Positions 33,118-43,812 of a stretch of 64,000 nucleotides of DNA are shown piece by piece. The notes beneath the pieces were generated by a model. The model had not been told where the DNA came from, made no database searches, and was given only the letters and a program-made list of their open reading frames with translations. Source of the DNA: Muscardinus avellanarius (lineage: Eukaryota > Chordata > Mammalia > Rodentia > Gliridae). Each line of letters opens with the position of its first letter. Positions within the stretch are counted from its first letter, which is position 1. Made by a program: the position numbers and the translations under genes. The stretch is taken from the NCBI GenBank assembly GCA_963383645.1, contig OY726569.1, forward strand, positions 25,155,054 to 25,219,053, written 5' to 3'.

Positions 33118-36100
33118 AAATAAACCTCAAAAAAACATAGCAACATACACTCTAGAAAATACATAACAACTATGAAATATTGATTTATATACAAACATAT
33201 ATATGTATATATCCATGACCCAGTATTAATTAACATAACCTTATGGAAAAAACAACGGATCCTATTAAATGAATATTTAACTACTTCTTTCACTGAAGGC
33301 TTTTTTTCTTTTTTGGTACTAGGAATTGAACCCAGGGGTATTCTACCCTGAGCTATACCACCAGCCCTATTTTATTCTTTATTTTGAAATATGGTCTAAG
33401 TTGTGGAGAGCCTATGTTGCTGAGGCTGGCTGTGAACCTGTAATCTTCCTGTCTCGGCCTCCTAATTTACGGGCATGTGCCACCACACCCAGCTTTTCCT
33501 TGACTTTTACAGGCTTTTATGAGAACAGGAAACCAAAGGAAAATGCTGACTGCATCTGCTTCAAGCTAACAGTGTAGCAAGAGGTAAAAAGGTAAGTGCA
33601 TACAAAAAGAACAGAAGCCAGGTGTGGTGACGCACATTTGTACTTGGGAGGCTGAGACAGGAGGGCTGCAAGTTTGAGGCCAGCCTCAGCAACTTAGTTA
33701 GACCCTGTTTCAAAACAAAAATAAAATAAAAAGGGTTAGAGGTATAACTTGGAAGTAAAATGCCCCTGATTTCAACCCCCAGTACAAAGAAAGAAAGAAA
33801 AGAGGGAGGGAAGGAGGGAGGAAAGAAGGGGAGGGAAAGTAAAGGAAGAAAGTAAAGCCAGGTGTGTGGTGCATGCCTGGAGTCTCAGTACTTGGGAAGA
33901 TGACACAAGAGGATCACAGGTACTCGGCCGCCCTCAGCAACTTTGCAAGACCCAGTTTTCAAATAATACATTTTAAAAATAGGGCTAAGGTTAGCCGGGC
34001 ATGGTGGCGCACGCTTGTAATCCCTGCGCTTGGGAGGCTGAGACAGGAGGATCGCGCAGGTTCGAAGCCAGCCTCAGCTACTTACTGAGGCTCTCAGCAA
34101 CTCAGTGAGACCCTGTTTCCAAATAAAATATAAAGTAGGTCTGGGAGTATAGCCCGGAGGTAGAAAGCCCCTGGGTTCCACCCCCAGTACCACCAAAAAA
34201 AAAAAAAAAAATAGGGCTAAGGTTATAGTCTGGAGGCAGAATACTCCTGGATTCAATCTCTAGAACCAAAAATATAAAATAAGTTTAAAAAGTAAAAAAG
34301 AAAAGTAAAAGAGCAGTATAAGTGAGGAGAACTCATGAAAAGAAACAAGATTCATCTATTTGAAAGGCACCTAACATGCAGAAAATAGCTGGTATCATTC
34401 TAGATTGTGAACTTCCAGAAGGCAATAATTCTGTCTAGATAATCTTTATATCTATAGCTTAGAATCATTTCTTACAGCCTGACACACAAAACCTAGCTTG
34501 CTTAATGGATGAAAGAATAAACAAATGATCAAACCAACCAAACAGCAAACAATAATTTAAATGTGCAGCTGGATGTGGTGGCCCATGTCCGTGATCCCAA
34601 TACTTGGGAGGCTGACATAGAAGGATCACAGGTTTGAGGCCAGCCTCCGCAACTTAGCAAAACTCTGTTTCAAAATAAAAAAATAAAATAAGGCTGGGGG
34701 TGTAGCTCAGAGGTAGAACGCCCCTGGGTTCAATCCCCAGTAACAGACACAATAAATACTATTATAAAGTACACAAATCTTAAATGTACACCTCAAGGAA
34801 TTTTTACACATGCATACAGCTACACAGTCACCGTCCAGATGAAAATGTAGAGCACTTCTGCTGGCATGATAGTGAATGCCTGGAATCCCGGTACTTGTGA
34901 GGCTGAGCCAGGAGGATCGCAGGTTCGAGGCAAACCTCAGCAACTTAGCAAGACCCTGTTTCAAAATAAAACATAAAATAGGACTGAGGGTGTAGTTCAG
35001 AGATAGAATGCCCTTGTATTCAACCCCTAGTACCACCCACACGCAAAAAAGTACAGGCTCTTGTGAATCTGACCAAGTTACTTAACTTTCTGTTAATCTG
35101 TAATCTCAGCTTCCTTTTCTATAATAACAGGAATAATAACAGTACCTACTTTATAGAGTTTTGAAAATTACAAGAATACATGCAAAACACTTAGAATAGT
35201 TCCTAGAATTTAGTTAGGAATCAATACATAGCATGTAGTATTATATTTACTATTGCAACTAAGTGCTTTTGTGTGTGTGTGGTACTGGGGATAGAATCCA
35301 GGGGCATTGTACCTCTGAGCTACACTCCCAGCCCCAGTTTTTAGTCTATTTTTGAAACAGGATCTCACTGAGTTGCAAAGAGCCTCACTAAGTAGCTGAA
35401 GCTGTCCGTGAACCAGTATCCTCCAGTCTCCACCTCTCAAATGCTGGGATTACAAGTGTGTGCCACCACGCCCAGCCTTAAGCTTTTAACTTAAAGTGCA
35501 ATTTGCAAACTTGTTTTACAAAGATGAACTCTGCTCAAATTAAGGGTACCTTAAATGTAAGCAAATACAATAGATTAAAATCATAAGTTGAGGTACAAAT
35601 GAAGAATTCACAGCCTACCATGACTCTAAACACTTAAGAGTCTCTACTGATGACTTGAAACTATACAGAGTATGAAAAACTAACATAAAGAACAGATATT
35701 GCATAGCCAGGCATGCGTGATATTGGCACATGCTTGTAATCTGAGCAACTCAGGAGACAGGTAGAAGGATGGAAAGTTTGAGCCTAGTCTGGGCAACTTG
35801 GAGAGATCCTGCCTCAAAATAAAATTGAAAGGGATGTAGTTCAATAGCAGAGCACTTGCCTAGCTTGTGCAAGGCCTTGAGTTCAAACCCCAATACTGCA
35901 AAAGAAAAAAAAAAGATATTGGGTATCACCTGTCCTTTCTTACCTAATGGGAAGCCAAAAACACCAGACTGTGCTATCATAGATGGCTCAAGGGTGCTTT
36001 CTTGGTTAGCAATAGTGATATTTCGTAGCCTAAGGCTATCATAGAGGCCTTGGAGCTTTTGATACTGTCTATTTCGCTCCATAAGTTTCTCAGAGATGTC

Positions 36101-37809
36101 ACTGAACTTTTTTTTGTATTCTTCTAGCACTTTCTTCATGGATGTGACCTCCCCCTTCATAGAGGTCAATTCTATATCTTTGCTTTGTATTTGCTGAGTA
36201 TATATCTTCTCCATCTGTTTTAGATGGCTCTCAGCCTTGCTGAAATTGTATTCTTGATAGAGACGTTCCTGATGTACCTGTCTCAAGAAAGATATTCAAG
36301 GTAAGAAATACAAAATTATATATTGTAAAATTTTGAACAAATATAAAAAGGAAAGACACTTACACAGGCATGTTATTACTGCAATATTTAGAACCAGGTT
36401 AAAAGCAACTTGATATCTGTATGTGGTGGCCACACGTGTACTTGGGAGGCTGAGACAGGAGATCACAGGTTTGAGATCAGCTTCAGCAATTAGTGAGACT
36501 CAGCAACCTAGCAAGATCTTGTTTCAAAACAAAAGTTAAAAAGGACTGGAGGTGTAGCTCAAGGTAGAATGCCTGGGTTCAATCATCAATACCGAAGGGG
36601 GCGGGGAGGCAAACAGGATATACAATGAGGTGATTATTATAGAAAATAATAAGTTTTGTACTAAATGCATAGAAAATAGCAGAGGAGTACTCTCAAACCA
36701 CTACCATTATACCACTATAAGAAGTATTTGGCCAGGCGTGGTGGCGCACGCCTATAATCCCCGTGCTTGGGAGGCTGAGACAGGAGGATCGCGCAGGTTC
36801 GAAGCCTGCCTCAGCTACTTAGTGAGGCTCTCAGCAACTTAGTGAGACCCTGTTTCCAAATAAAAAAAATATAAAATAGGTCTGGAAGTATAGCCCAGAG
36901 GTAGAAAACCCCTGGGTTCCACCCCCAGTAACACTAAAAAAAAAAAAATTATTTATCTTACTTTATAAGTGGTCATTAACCAAGATGTGCAGAATTATCC
37001 TATTTTGTACAGAAAAAAATATATATATATAATGTGAATTTATGCACAAATGAAAAATTAACAATAGAAATCTGAGTAATAAAATTATGGGTTTTTACTT
37101 CTTTCTCTTAGAGTTTCAATAATAAACATATAGCCAGGCATGGTGGCGCATGCTTGTGATCTCCGCGCTTGGGAGGCAGAGACAGGAGGATCGCGCAGGT
37201 TCAAAGCCAGCCACGCGCGCTGGCTTAGGAGACCCTGTTTCCAAATAAAAATGTAAAAAATAGGTCTGGGAGTGTAGCCCGGAGGTAGAAGGGCTTCCAA
37301 GAACCCCAGTACCACCAAAATAAAATAAAATAAAATAATAATAATAATAATAATAATAATATTTTTGGGAAAAAATGAAAGCCATTTATTAAAAAAGGAA
37401 GTTTCCCATACATCCATAAGAAATAAATATAAAATGGCAAAGGAAAAACTTTTGGAACTCCCATAGGTGACTCAAGTTTTATTCTAAAAGAGAAACTATC
37501 CTAAGCACTAACCTGATATGTCCAGAAGGCCAGTGCTCGCGAGCTAATGTCCAACACAGTCTCTGGTCGCAGCCCTGCCAATACCATAGCTTTGTATTCC
37601 TCTGAGGGACTGAGTTCTGTGCGGACAATATCTAGTTTCCCAGAAAGGGTACTGTTACAGGCAGGGCAGATAGCTGGTGAACGACTAAACTCTCCACTGC
37701 CATGCTGATCACAGAATATGTGGGAGCAGGCAGTGACCCACGCATAGCCAGAGAGTTTGATTCGGCACTTTCGATAATTACAGAGTAGCATGTCTTCACA
37801 CAAAGACAT
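31438..37809 (-). CDS. CCNB1IP1: Cyclin B1-interacting protein 1 (HEI10), E3 ligase for meiotic crossover, complete coding region
   Basis: Three coding exons, 37809-37513, 36277-35944 and 31640-31438, join in phase to 277 residues, the human length. The N-terminal RING-like finger is intact: C10, C15, C28, H30, C33, H36, C48 and C51 (CNYRKC ... CSHIFC ... CPAC). Exon 2 encodes a long coiled coil (LKQMEKIYTQQIQSK onwards). The C-terminus ends SSRAFKVKRI. Known role: marks and matures crossover sites on meiotic chromosomes; E3 ubiquitin or SUMO ligase type; also reported to act on cyclin B1. It lies head-to-tail with TTC5. Its 5' untranslated exons appear to extend to about 55.1 kb and host SNORD126. 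Confidence 0.97.
31841..31879. repeat. (TTG)n microsatellite
   Basis: About 13 units at the SINE tail that follows. Confidence 0.95.
31880..32064 (-). mobile_element. MEN (intermediate)
   Basis: GCAATACTGGGGATCCTACC lacks part of box B. Confidence 0.85.
32276..32461 (+). mobile_element. MEN-b with internal deletions
   Basis: B1 half jumps from TTCACAGAGACC to the linker. The ID half ends at GGTTCA and then A17. Confidence 0.85.
32466..32745 (-). mobile_element. Very old ID/B1 dimer
   Basis: AGTACAGGAGATTGAACCC ... CACTGAGCTATATTCC, then TTGCCCAGGATGGCTC and AAGTAGATGGGATTATAG. Confidence 0.7.
32791..33120 (+). mobile_element. B1-ID-ID trimer (MEN-a)
   Basis: A second ID half, AGGTCTAAGAGTGTAGCC to CCCCTTGTACC, follows the first. 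(AAAT)n tail. Confidence 0.84.
33301..33496 (-). mobile_element. MEN-b, small deletions
   Basis: GGTACTAGGAATTGAACCC ... CCACCACACCCAGCTT. Confidence 0.85.
33617..33790 (+). mobile_element. MEN-old, B1 5' part shortened
   Basis: Followed by a GGAA-rich tract (33790-33855). Confidence 0.82.
33857..34270 (+). mobile_element. MEN-old split by nested MEN-a
   Basis: B1 half to 33974; ID half resumes with ATAGTCTGGAGGCAGAATAC. Confidence 0.86.
33994..34206 (+). mobile_element. MEN-a nested, perfect 19-base duplication
   Basis: AAAAATAGGGCTAAGGTTA at 33975-33993 and 34207-34225. Confidence 0.92.
34400..34535 (+). repeat. L2 3' end
   Basis: TAGATTGTGAACTTCCAGAAGG ... CAGCCTGACACACAAAACC is the L2 end region. 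Confidence 0.6.
34567..34752 (+). mobile_element. MEN-old
   Basis: GCTGGATGTGGTGGCCCATG ... CCAGTAACAGACAC. Confidence 0.85.
34860..35049 (+). mobile_element. MEN-old
   Basis: GCTGGCATGATAGTGAATGC ... CTAGTACCACCC. Confidence 0.85.
35055..35215 (+). repeat. MIR
   Basis: AAGTTACTTAACTTTCTG, AATAACAGTACCTACTTTAT and AAAACACTTAGAATAGTTCC follow the MIR consensus. Confidence 0.75.
35266..35477 (-). mobile_element. MEN-b
   Basis: GGTACTGGGGATAGAATCC ... CCACCACGCCCAGCC. Confidence 0.88.
35706..35916 (+). mobile_element. MEN-old with complete ID half
   Basis: ID half AGCAGAGCACTTGCCTAGC to AACCCCAATACTGC keeps the anticodon-arm region that younger copies lack. Confidence 0.82.
35944..36277 (-). 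CDS. CCNB1IP1: CCNB1IP1 coding exon 2 (coiled coil)
   Basis: Encodes VHQERLYQEYNFSKAESHLK to SGVFGFPL plus one base of a glycine codon. Acceptor GAGACAG, donor GTAAGA. The heptad-rich stretch around SMKKVLEEYKKKFSDISEKL supports a coiled coil. Confidence 0.96.
36415..36600 (+). mobile_element. MEN-old
   Basis: GTATGTGGTGGCCACACGTG ... ATCATCAATACC. Confidence 0.82.
36731..36948 (+). mobile_element. MEN-a, young-looking
   Basis: GCCAGGCGTGGTGGCGCACG to CCCCCAGTAACACT. Confidence 0.9.
37132..37362 (+). mobile_element. MEN-h with ATA-rich tail
   Basis: GCCAGCCACGCGCGCTGGCT and GGGCTTCCAAGAACCCC. Tail with (AAT)n, 37335-37362. Confidence 0.91.
37513..37809 (-). CDS. CCNB1IP1: CCNB1IP1 coding exon 1 (RING-like domain)
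   Basis: Encodes residues 1-99, MSLCEDMLLCNYRKCR to LAFWTYQ, with all zinc ligands. The exon starts upstream at a TTGTCAG acceptor (first base 37839), leaving 30 bases of 5' UTR before the ATG. Donor GTTAGT at 37512. Confidence 0.97.
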
Positions 37810-37839
37810 GATGATGAGGTCTCCAGATGCTGGAAAGTC
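37810..37839 (-). other. CCNB1IP1: 5' UTR part of the CCNB1IP1 start exon
   Basis: Thirty bases between the acceptor (TGTCAG, 37845-37840) and the ATG. There is no upstream ATG in this piece. Confidence 0.75.
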
Positions 37840-37965
37840 CTGACAAGGAGTAAATGAAAGGTAGATGAGTCACACTGCAATGAAAAGGAAATAAATAAAT
37901 AACAAGAGGTAAGTAAATACTATTTTATTTTGATAAAATTGTGTATATTTTGTTTTGTATATATT

Positions 37966-38182
37966 TTTCTTTTTGTTTTGTTTTGCAGGTATGGGGATGC
38001 AACCCAGGAGCATTTGACATCTGAGCTACACCCCTTGCCAATTTTTATTTTTTATCTTGAAACAGGGTCTCACTGAGTTGCAGAGGGCCTCACTAAGTAG
38101 CTGAGGCTGTCTGCGAACCGCGATCCTCTGGTCTCGGCCTCCCGAATGCTGGGATTACAAACATACGCCACCACGCCCGGCT
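37966..38182 (-). mobile_element. MEN-b
   Basis: GGTATGGGGATGCAACCC ... CCACCACGCCCGGCTT. Confidence 0.88.
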
Positions 38183-38496
38183 TGTTTTGTATTTATTATA
38201 ACTCAGATACTATAATGTCAGTCTCTCAATATTGTGCTTCTCTGTGCACAAAGGCCACAAAATATTAATTTTTTAATTTTTTATTTTTATTTAGAACCAT
38301 AGGTGGTTCTAAATCTCATTAAAGTACCTAGAAAAAAAGTTTAGAAACATTTACAAAGTACAAACAAGTAAAAATTAAATCAGTACTTTTTGTTATTCCA
38401 TACCTAAACAAAAGTCCAATTTACTATGCATTCTTTCTTTGCTACAATGTTTTGAGTATCACATATCACAGTTGGTAAACATATAAGTGAAGGAGC

Positions 38497-38745
38497 AGCC
38501 GGGCATGGGGCACGGTTGTAAACCCCACTCTTGGGAGGCGGAGACAGGAGGATCGCGCAAGCCAGGCGCGCGCTGGCTTAGGAGACCCTGTTTCCAAATA
38601 AAAATATAAAAATAGGTCTGGGAGTGTAGCTCGGACGTAGAAGGGCTTCCAGAAACCCCAGTACCACCAAAAAAAAAAAAAAAAACCCAAACTATAAAAT
38701 AGGTCTGGGAGTGTAGCCCGAAGGTAGAAGGGTTTCAAGGAACAG
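38497..38745 (+). mobile_element. MEN-h plus extra ID half
   Basis: Dimer to about 38690, then GGTCTGGGAGTGTAGCCCG to GGGTTTCAAGGAAC. Confidence 0.84.
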
Positions 38746-38756
38746 TTTCAAACAGA

Positions 38757-38879
38757 CCTTATTTTTTGGTTAAAAATAGTGTCTTGCCTAGTTGCCACAG
38801 GCTGGCCTCGAACCTGCGGTCCTCCTGTCTCAGCCTCTCAAGTACTGAGCTTACAGTTGTGCACCACTGCTCCCAGTCA
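38757..38879 (-). mobile_element. B1 half only
   Basis: AGTGTCTTGCCTAGTTGCC ... GCACCACTGCTCCCAG. Confidence 0.78.
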
Positions 38880-39059
38880 GGTTAAAATACTTTTCAATAG
38901 TTTCCACTTTGGTTGGAGTTTGTGTCTGAAAGTGGAGAGCAATTTTCTGAACCTACCAAAACAAGTCATACACTCTATGAAATAGTGAAGCATCAATTTT
39001 ACATCAAGGAAAAGAGGACGCATTTGTCAATTAACAAATGCTGTAGAGAATGCTGCTTT

Positions 39060-39230
39060 AGCTGGGCATGGTGGCACATGCCTGTAATCCCAGTACTTGG
39101 AGGCTGAGATGGAGGACCGCAGGTTAGAGACCAGCCTCAGTAACTCAGCAGGACCCTGTTTCAAAATAGGGAGTGTAACTCAAGAGATAGAAAGCACCTG
39201 AGTTCGATTCTCAGTATCACAAAATATAAA
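39060..39230 (+). mobile_element. MEN-old with shortened linker
   Basis: GCTGGGCATGGTGGCACATG ... GTTCGATTCTCAGTATC. Confidence 0.85.
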
Positions 39231-39599
39231 AGGATGTTGCCTTGGTCATGGGGGTCAACAGACCCTTTCTGACACCTTTTCCATCCGTCCTCTGAGTGCA
39301 TTTCCACCGGCCACAGGCCAGCCAAGGAGGACTATTTGACTCCGGCAGGGTGATGGGCAGAGGGAAAGCAGGGGAGCTGGTAACACTTTGAAGCTGAGAC
39401 CATTCCCGGGTGAAGCGAGCGGCGCTGCCAATTCCACACTGTCCACAGGGTGGGAGGAAAAGCCAACATTGTTGAGGGCAGAGTTTTTGAGAATTAGACC
39501 TATGGAAAATTTCACCCTGAAATTTTCGACCTAGTGTCTGTGTTCGGCAGAGAAAACAATAACAATGATAACACAAATAAACTATGTGACCTGAGGAGC

Positions 39600-39870
39600 A
39601 AGGGCCAGAGCGGGAAAACGCTGCTGCCTCGGACTCTCCGCTGCGCGCGAGGGCCCACAGCGCATCAGCAGCGCGTGCGCGTGCGCGTGCGCCGCCGCGG
39701 GGCATGCTGGGCATGCTGGGCTGCCGGGCCGCGCGGGGTTCTGGGGCGGGAGTGCGCGCGCACCTGCCAGGCGACGGCGTCTGCGGGGCCTAGACCAGGC
39801 TTCGCACCTTGGAGCCCTGCGGGTCCTGTGCAGTGCGCCTCCCCCCCCAAAAGGCTCCTTCAACTTGAAC
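39600..39870. promoter_or_regulatory. CpG island inside the CCNB1IP1 5' region
   Basis: Dense CpG with GCGTGCGCGTGCGCGTGCGC (alternating purine-pyrimidine) and a repeated GGGCATGCTG. Flanked by SINE-free sequence, 39.23-41.2 kb. No exon could be tied to it; a promoter on either strand is possible. Confidence 0.55.
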
Positions 39871-39968
39871 AGGGCAGGAAGCAGGGCCGGCTTGAGCCAC
39901 TGCAGGTGTTTGTTTTAGGAAAATGTGGGGAGTTGCGTGTTGGCAGCACAGGCTAAGTATCAGGAAGA

Positions 39969-39969
<1 letters not shown>

Positions 39970-39999
<30 letters not shown>
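39970..39999. repeat. (AAT)n microsatellite
   Basis: Ten units. Confidence 0.95.
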
Positions 40000-41206
40000 G
40001 TATGGTATCTGAAACTGGGCAGCTGTCAACTCTATGCTGAGATAGATTCTGCCATCTTATTTTTATACTTATTGGAACAGAAGTCTTTCAAGCTTTCACA
40101 CATCTTCCATGTTCATTTTTTAAAAACACAACTTTCTTGAGCCTGAACTAGGAACATTCACGTAGCTCTTGAAATTAAGCAACAGAAAAGGGTGTCACAA
40201 ATTTTGAGGTAATCTACCTACGTGCGCCGCTGGAAGTGCTCTGATAGTATTTAAATGACTGCGCCTGTTTTTACTCTAATGCTGTTGCCTTCGCTTTTCT
40301 TTGTGATTTTGTGCTTACCTATTATCAACTGTAATTTTCTGCTTAATGTACATAGGCTGTTAGAATTGAGACTTACAATTAAACTGAGGAGGGTTAGAAG
40401 GGTGCTCAGGATGCAAACTTTAATGCTACCCTTTGTAACCAGCTTTTCGGATTAGCAGCAAACTTCCTCCTGGTTTGTGAATCCATACTACTAAAACCTT
40501 TTCCTTCAAACAAAAATGTTCCCTAATTAAGCAACTTTCTGCTAGTAACTTAATTCTAATGACACACAAGGAAATCGGAACAAATTCAGAGATGCATGTA
40601 TAAGCCCTGTACTCCCTAACCTCCCTTCTGGCCAGCTGGGCCTTTTGTGCATTTTTTGGTTTTCACTGTGCCAACTATAGAAATATTAAAGTACAAAAAA
40701 GGTACTTTAAATCTCATTTAAAGTTCAAAAAAAACAAAGCCTTCAAATTTTAACTAATAACTTCCTGATTCTAGTGAAGTTACCTTTGCACGGCTATATA
40801 ATCCCTTCCTGTAGATGTATCCAAGCTAATACGTACTTTGCATTAACACATAAACTCCAAATATGCCAATTTATCCATTCTTCTAATGGACACTGGTTTC
40901 AGGTTTTTACATTAAAAGTGCTGCACCAAACCTTCTGGACATGTCTCCTTGAGTACACACACCCAAATTCCTACAGGATAGAATGCCCAGGGCCTGGGTT
41001 AATGTATAAACATCTTCAAATAAGCTAGATGTCCCCAAGTGACACTCCACAATAATAAATTTCACTGCCACCAGCAAAGAATATGAAAGCCCACCACTCT
41101 AGACTCAGAAATATGCAGATTTGTTGGGGGGTGTCATATTTTGTTTTCATTTTGTCTATTTGATGTCAGGGAAATAGTATCTCAATGTTTTGGTTTTTTG
41201 GCTTTT

Positions 41207-41207
<1 letters not shown>

Positions 41208-41253
<46 letters not shown>
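41208..41253. repeat. (TG)n microsatellite
   Basis: About 22 units at a SINE tail. Confidence 0.95.
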
Positions 41254-41256
<3 letters not shown>

Positions 41257-41444
41257 ATTTGGGATTGAACTCGGAGGCATTCTACCTCTGAGCTACACTC
41301 CCACCCCTATTCTATTTTTTATTTTGAAAGAGTCTTAAATTTCAGAAGACCTCATAATTTGTTGAGGCTGGCCTCAAACATGAAATCCTCCTGTTTCAGC
41401 CTTCCAAGTACTAGAATTACAAGTGTGCAGTACTACACAAGGCT
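41254..41444 (-). mobile_element. MEN-old
   Basis: GGGATTGAACTCGGAGGCAT ... CAGTACTACACAAGGCT. Confidence 0.83.
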
Positions 41445-41461
41445 AAATGTTTGTGTTGTTT

Positions 41462-41900
41462 GTTACGGTATTGGGATTGGAACCCAGGGGAATTCTACCT
41501 CTGAGCTATACCCCAGCCCTATTTTTTTTTATTCTTTATTTTATTTTTTTTTTTTATTTTTTGGTGGTACTGGGGTTCCTGGAAACCCTTCTACCTCTAG
41601 GCTACACTCCCAGACCTATTTTTTATATTTTTATTTGGAAACAAGGTCTCATTCAGTGGCTGAGAGTCTCACTAAGTAGGTGAGGCTGGCTTCAAAACTG
41701 CGTGATCCTCCTGTCTCCGCCTCCCAAGCGCGGGGATTACAAGCGTGCGCCACCACGCACAGCTTATTCTTTATTTTGAAACAGGGTCTCACTGAGTTAC
41801 AAAGGGCCTCACTAAGCAGCTGAGCTGTCTGTGAACTGAGATCCTCCTAACTCAGCCTCCCAAATGCTGGAATTACAAGCGTGTGCCACCATGCCCGGCA
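41462..41900 (-). mobile_element. MEN-b split by nested mosaic
   Basis: ID half to 41540; B1 half from TTATTCTTTATTTTGAAACA at 41764. Confidence 0.88.
41541..41763 (-). mobile_element. MEN mosaic: ordinary B1 half, palindromic ID half
   Basis: TTCCTGGAAACCCTTCTACC at the ID end, but GGCTGAGAGTCTCACTAAG in the B1 half. Confidence 0.88.
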
Positions 41901-42064
41901 GCTAAATGTTGTTTTAATGTGAAACTCTTTGTTACTTGTGAGAATGAACATCTTTTCATGTGAATGACTACATAGGGATCCTCATCTGTGAATTTGTTCA
42001 TATTCTTTGATAATTGTCTTCATTTATATGGTCAATTATATGACATACAAACATAAATTTGAAT

Positions 42065-42272
42065 TTTTTTGTTTGTTTGGTATTGGGAATGGAACCCAGG
42101 GGTTCCATTCAACCTATAACCCCAGCCTGATTTTTTATGCGTTATTTTGAAACAGGGTCTCAGTGAGTTGCAAAGGACCTCACTAAGTAGCTGAGGCTGT
42201 CCGCAAACTGCAATCCTCCTGTCTCACCCTCCCAAATGCTGGGATTACAAGCATGCACCACCACATCTGGCT
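42065..42272 (-). mobile_element. MEN-b inside the old L1
   Basis: TTTGAATTTT occurs at both ends. Confidence 0.88.
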
Positions 42273-42736
42273 TAGGTTTGAATTTTAATGTACATAAATA
42301 TATCAACTTTTCCTTTTTTTTGCTTATGTCTACTCAAGTGTCTTATTCTGTGCTTTTAATACTTTCAAGGTCTTGCTTTTCTCATCCTTAATTAATCTTC
42401 CTAGCATAAATATTCTGTTTTCAATAGTTTTAAGATTTTCCTTTTCATATAGAGATCTTTAATTCATCCCTCCTAAAATAAGAAGCCTGAATAACAGTAC
42501 GAGTTGTACAGGAAAAAGGGACTACAACATTAAAAAAAGCAAACATTCTAACAACCTCAATTTGATTGGAAATGGTAGTCTAGTTACATTTCCAAGTTAT
42601 ATTTAGCACCTTAGGGGTACAATACACATAAAATACACAGGGATGTATTTAATTTGCTTTTAGAATGAGATTTAATAGTTAATATTGACTATATAAAACA
42701 AAACCAACTAAAAAGGCAAAATTACTCAGAATAAGG

Positions 42737-42812
42737 ATGGGTGTGTAGTTTAGTGGTAGAGCACATGCTTAGCATGCATAAATTGTAGGTTCAACCTCCA
42801 GCCCCAAAAGAT
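42737..42812 (+). mobile_element. ID monomer
   Basis: TGTGTAGTTTAGTGGTAGAGC to GGTTCAACCTCCAGCCC. A full tRNA-like body with boxes A and B. Confidence 0.75.
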
Positions 42813-43035
42813 AATAATCAATCATTAATAATATAGATATAAGAATTTTTCACAAAAATCTATTTTAAAAAGCAATGTAGAGATGCCACAAAATAGAAGC
42901 ACTTGGTTTCAAGTGGTAGTTATACTAGACTTGAATACAGAAATAATTTTGATACATTGTACTTACAGCCAAAAATTTAGAATTTCAACAGAAGAGTGTG
43001 GACTCTTTCAAGGACAAACATGTTTCTTATTGTTT

Positions 43036-43078
43036 GTGTTTGTTTGTTTGTTTGTTTGTTTGTTTGTTTGTTTGTTTA
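43036..43078. repeat. (TTTG)n microsatellite
   Basis: About 10 units at the tail of the next element. Confidence 0.95.
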
Positions 43079-43192
43079 AGCAAGGCCTTACTTTGTTGCC
43101 CAAGCTGGCCTCAAACTCCTGGGCTCAACTGGTCTTCCTGCCTCAGCCTCCTGAGTAGCTGGGAATACAGGTAGGTACCACCATGCCCAGAT
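43079..43192 (-). mobile_element. Old 7SL-derived monomer
   Basis: TTGCCCAAGCTGGCCTCAAA, CTGAGTAGCTGGGAATACAG. Closer to 7SL-type monomers than to the B1 half of MEN. Confidence 0.7.
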
Positions 43193-43355
43193 GTATCTTT
43201 TTCTCTTTCTTTAAAGATTTAACTTAGTTGTTTTTTTTTTTTTACATAAACTACTGAATGTTCATGAGTTGTATATTATTCATGAAGTAATTTCAAGAAC
43301 TTCTATTTTATAAACTCTGACAGTACAATTTATTCTTACACATCATTTAAATTAG

Positions 43356-43362
43356 CGCGCGC

Positions 43363-43411
<49 letters not shown>
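43356..43411. repeat. (GC)n-(TG)n tract
   Basis: GCGCGCGCGCACGTGTG then about 18 TG: a strong Z-DNA candidate. Confidence 0.95.
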
Positions 43412-43412
<1 letters not shown>

Positions 43413-43570
43413 CTGAAGATTGAACCCAGGGGCATCCAACCTCTGGGCTACACCTGCAGCCTTATTTTATTCTTTATTTTGAAACAGGGGCTCACTAAGT
43501 CGCTGAGGGCCTCGCTAAGTTGCTGAGGCTGGCCACAAACCTGTGATCCTCCTATCTCAGACTCCCAAGA
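43412..43570 (-). mobile_element. MEN-old lacking the B1 start
   Basis: Breaks off after CTCAGACTCCCAAG. Confidence 0.8.
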
Positions 43571-43812
43571 ATGAAGTGATGACTTTCCAACCATACCTGC
43601 ATTGTATGTGCAATTTGAATCAATGATAAATATCCAGTAAGACTATATATAAAATGCTCCTAATAAAAGATTTCCTATTAAATGTCAGTAAACTTTTACA
43701 TAGCTATTCCTCACCTGGTTTGTTTTGACAGTCATTCTTTATTGCCCCTAAAAGGACAAAACATAATCACATATAAAGAGTAGACTTGTGGGTACTTAGA
43801 AAGTTAGATGCA

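Larger units (their letters stand above)
40850..42060 (-). repeat. Old L1 fragment broken by SINEs
   Basis: Reverse L1 order at 40850-41105 (GTGCTGCACCAAACC, CACTCCACAATAATAAATTT) and again at 41905-42060 (GAATGAACATCTTTTCATGT). Confidence 0.6.

Noticed and set aside
37850..37880. Upstream ATG at 37880 as CCNB1IP1 start
   Set aside because: It lies in the intron before the TTGTCAG acceptor and is in a different frame from MSLCEDM.
39217..39714. 165-codon open frame on the minus strand over the CpG island
   Set aside because: GC-driven frame rich in Arg/Ala at its start; no domain, no splice-supported link to CCNB1IP1.
42737..42812. Possible functional tRNA gene
   Set aside because: It has A and B boxes and a tRNA-like fold but no proper anticodon arm or terminator; it is an ID SINE.
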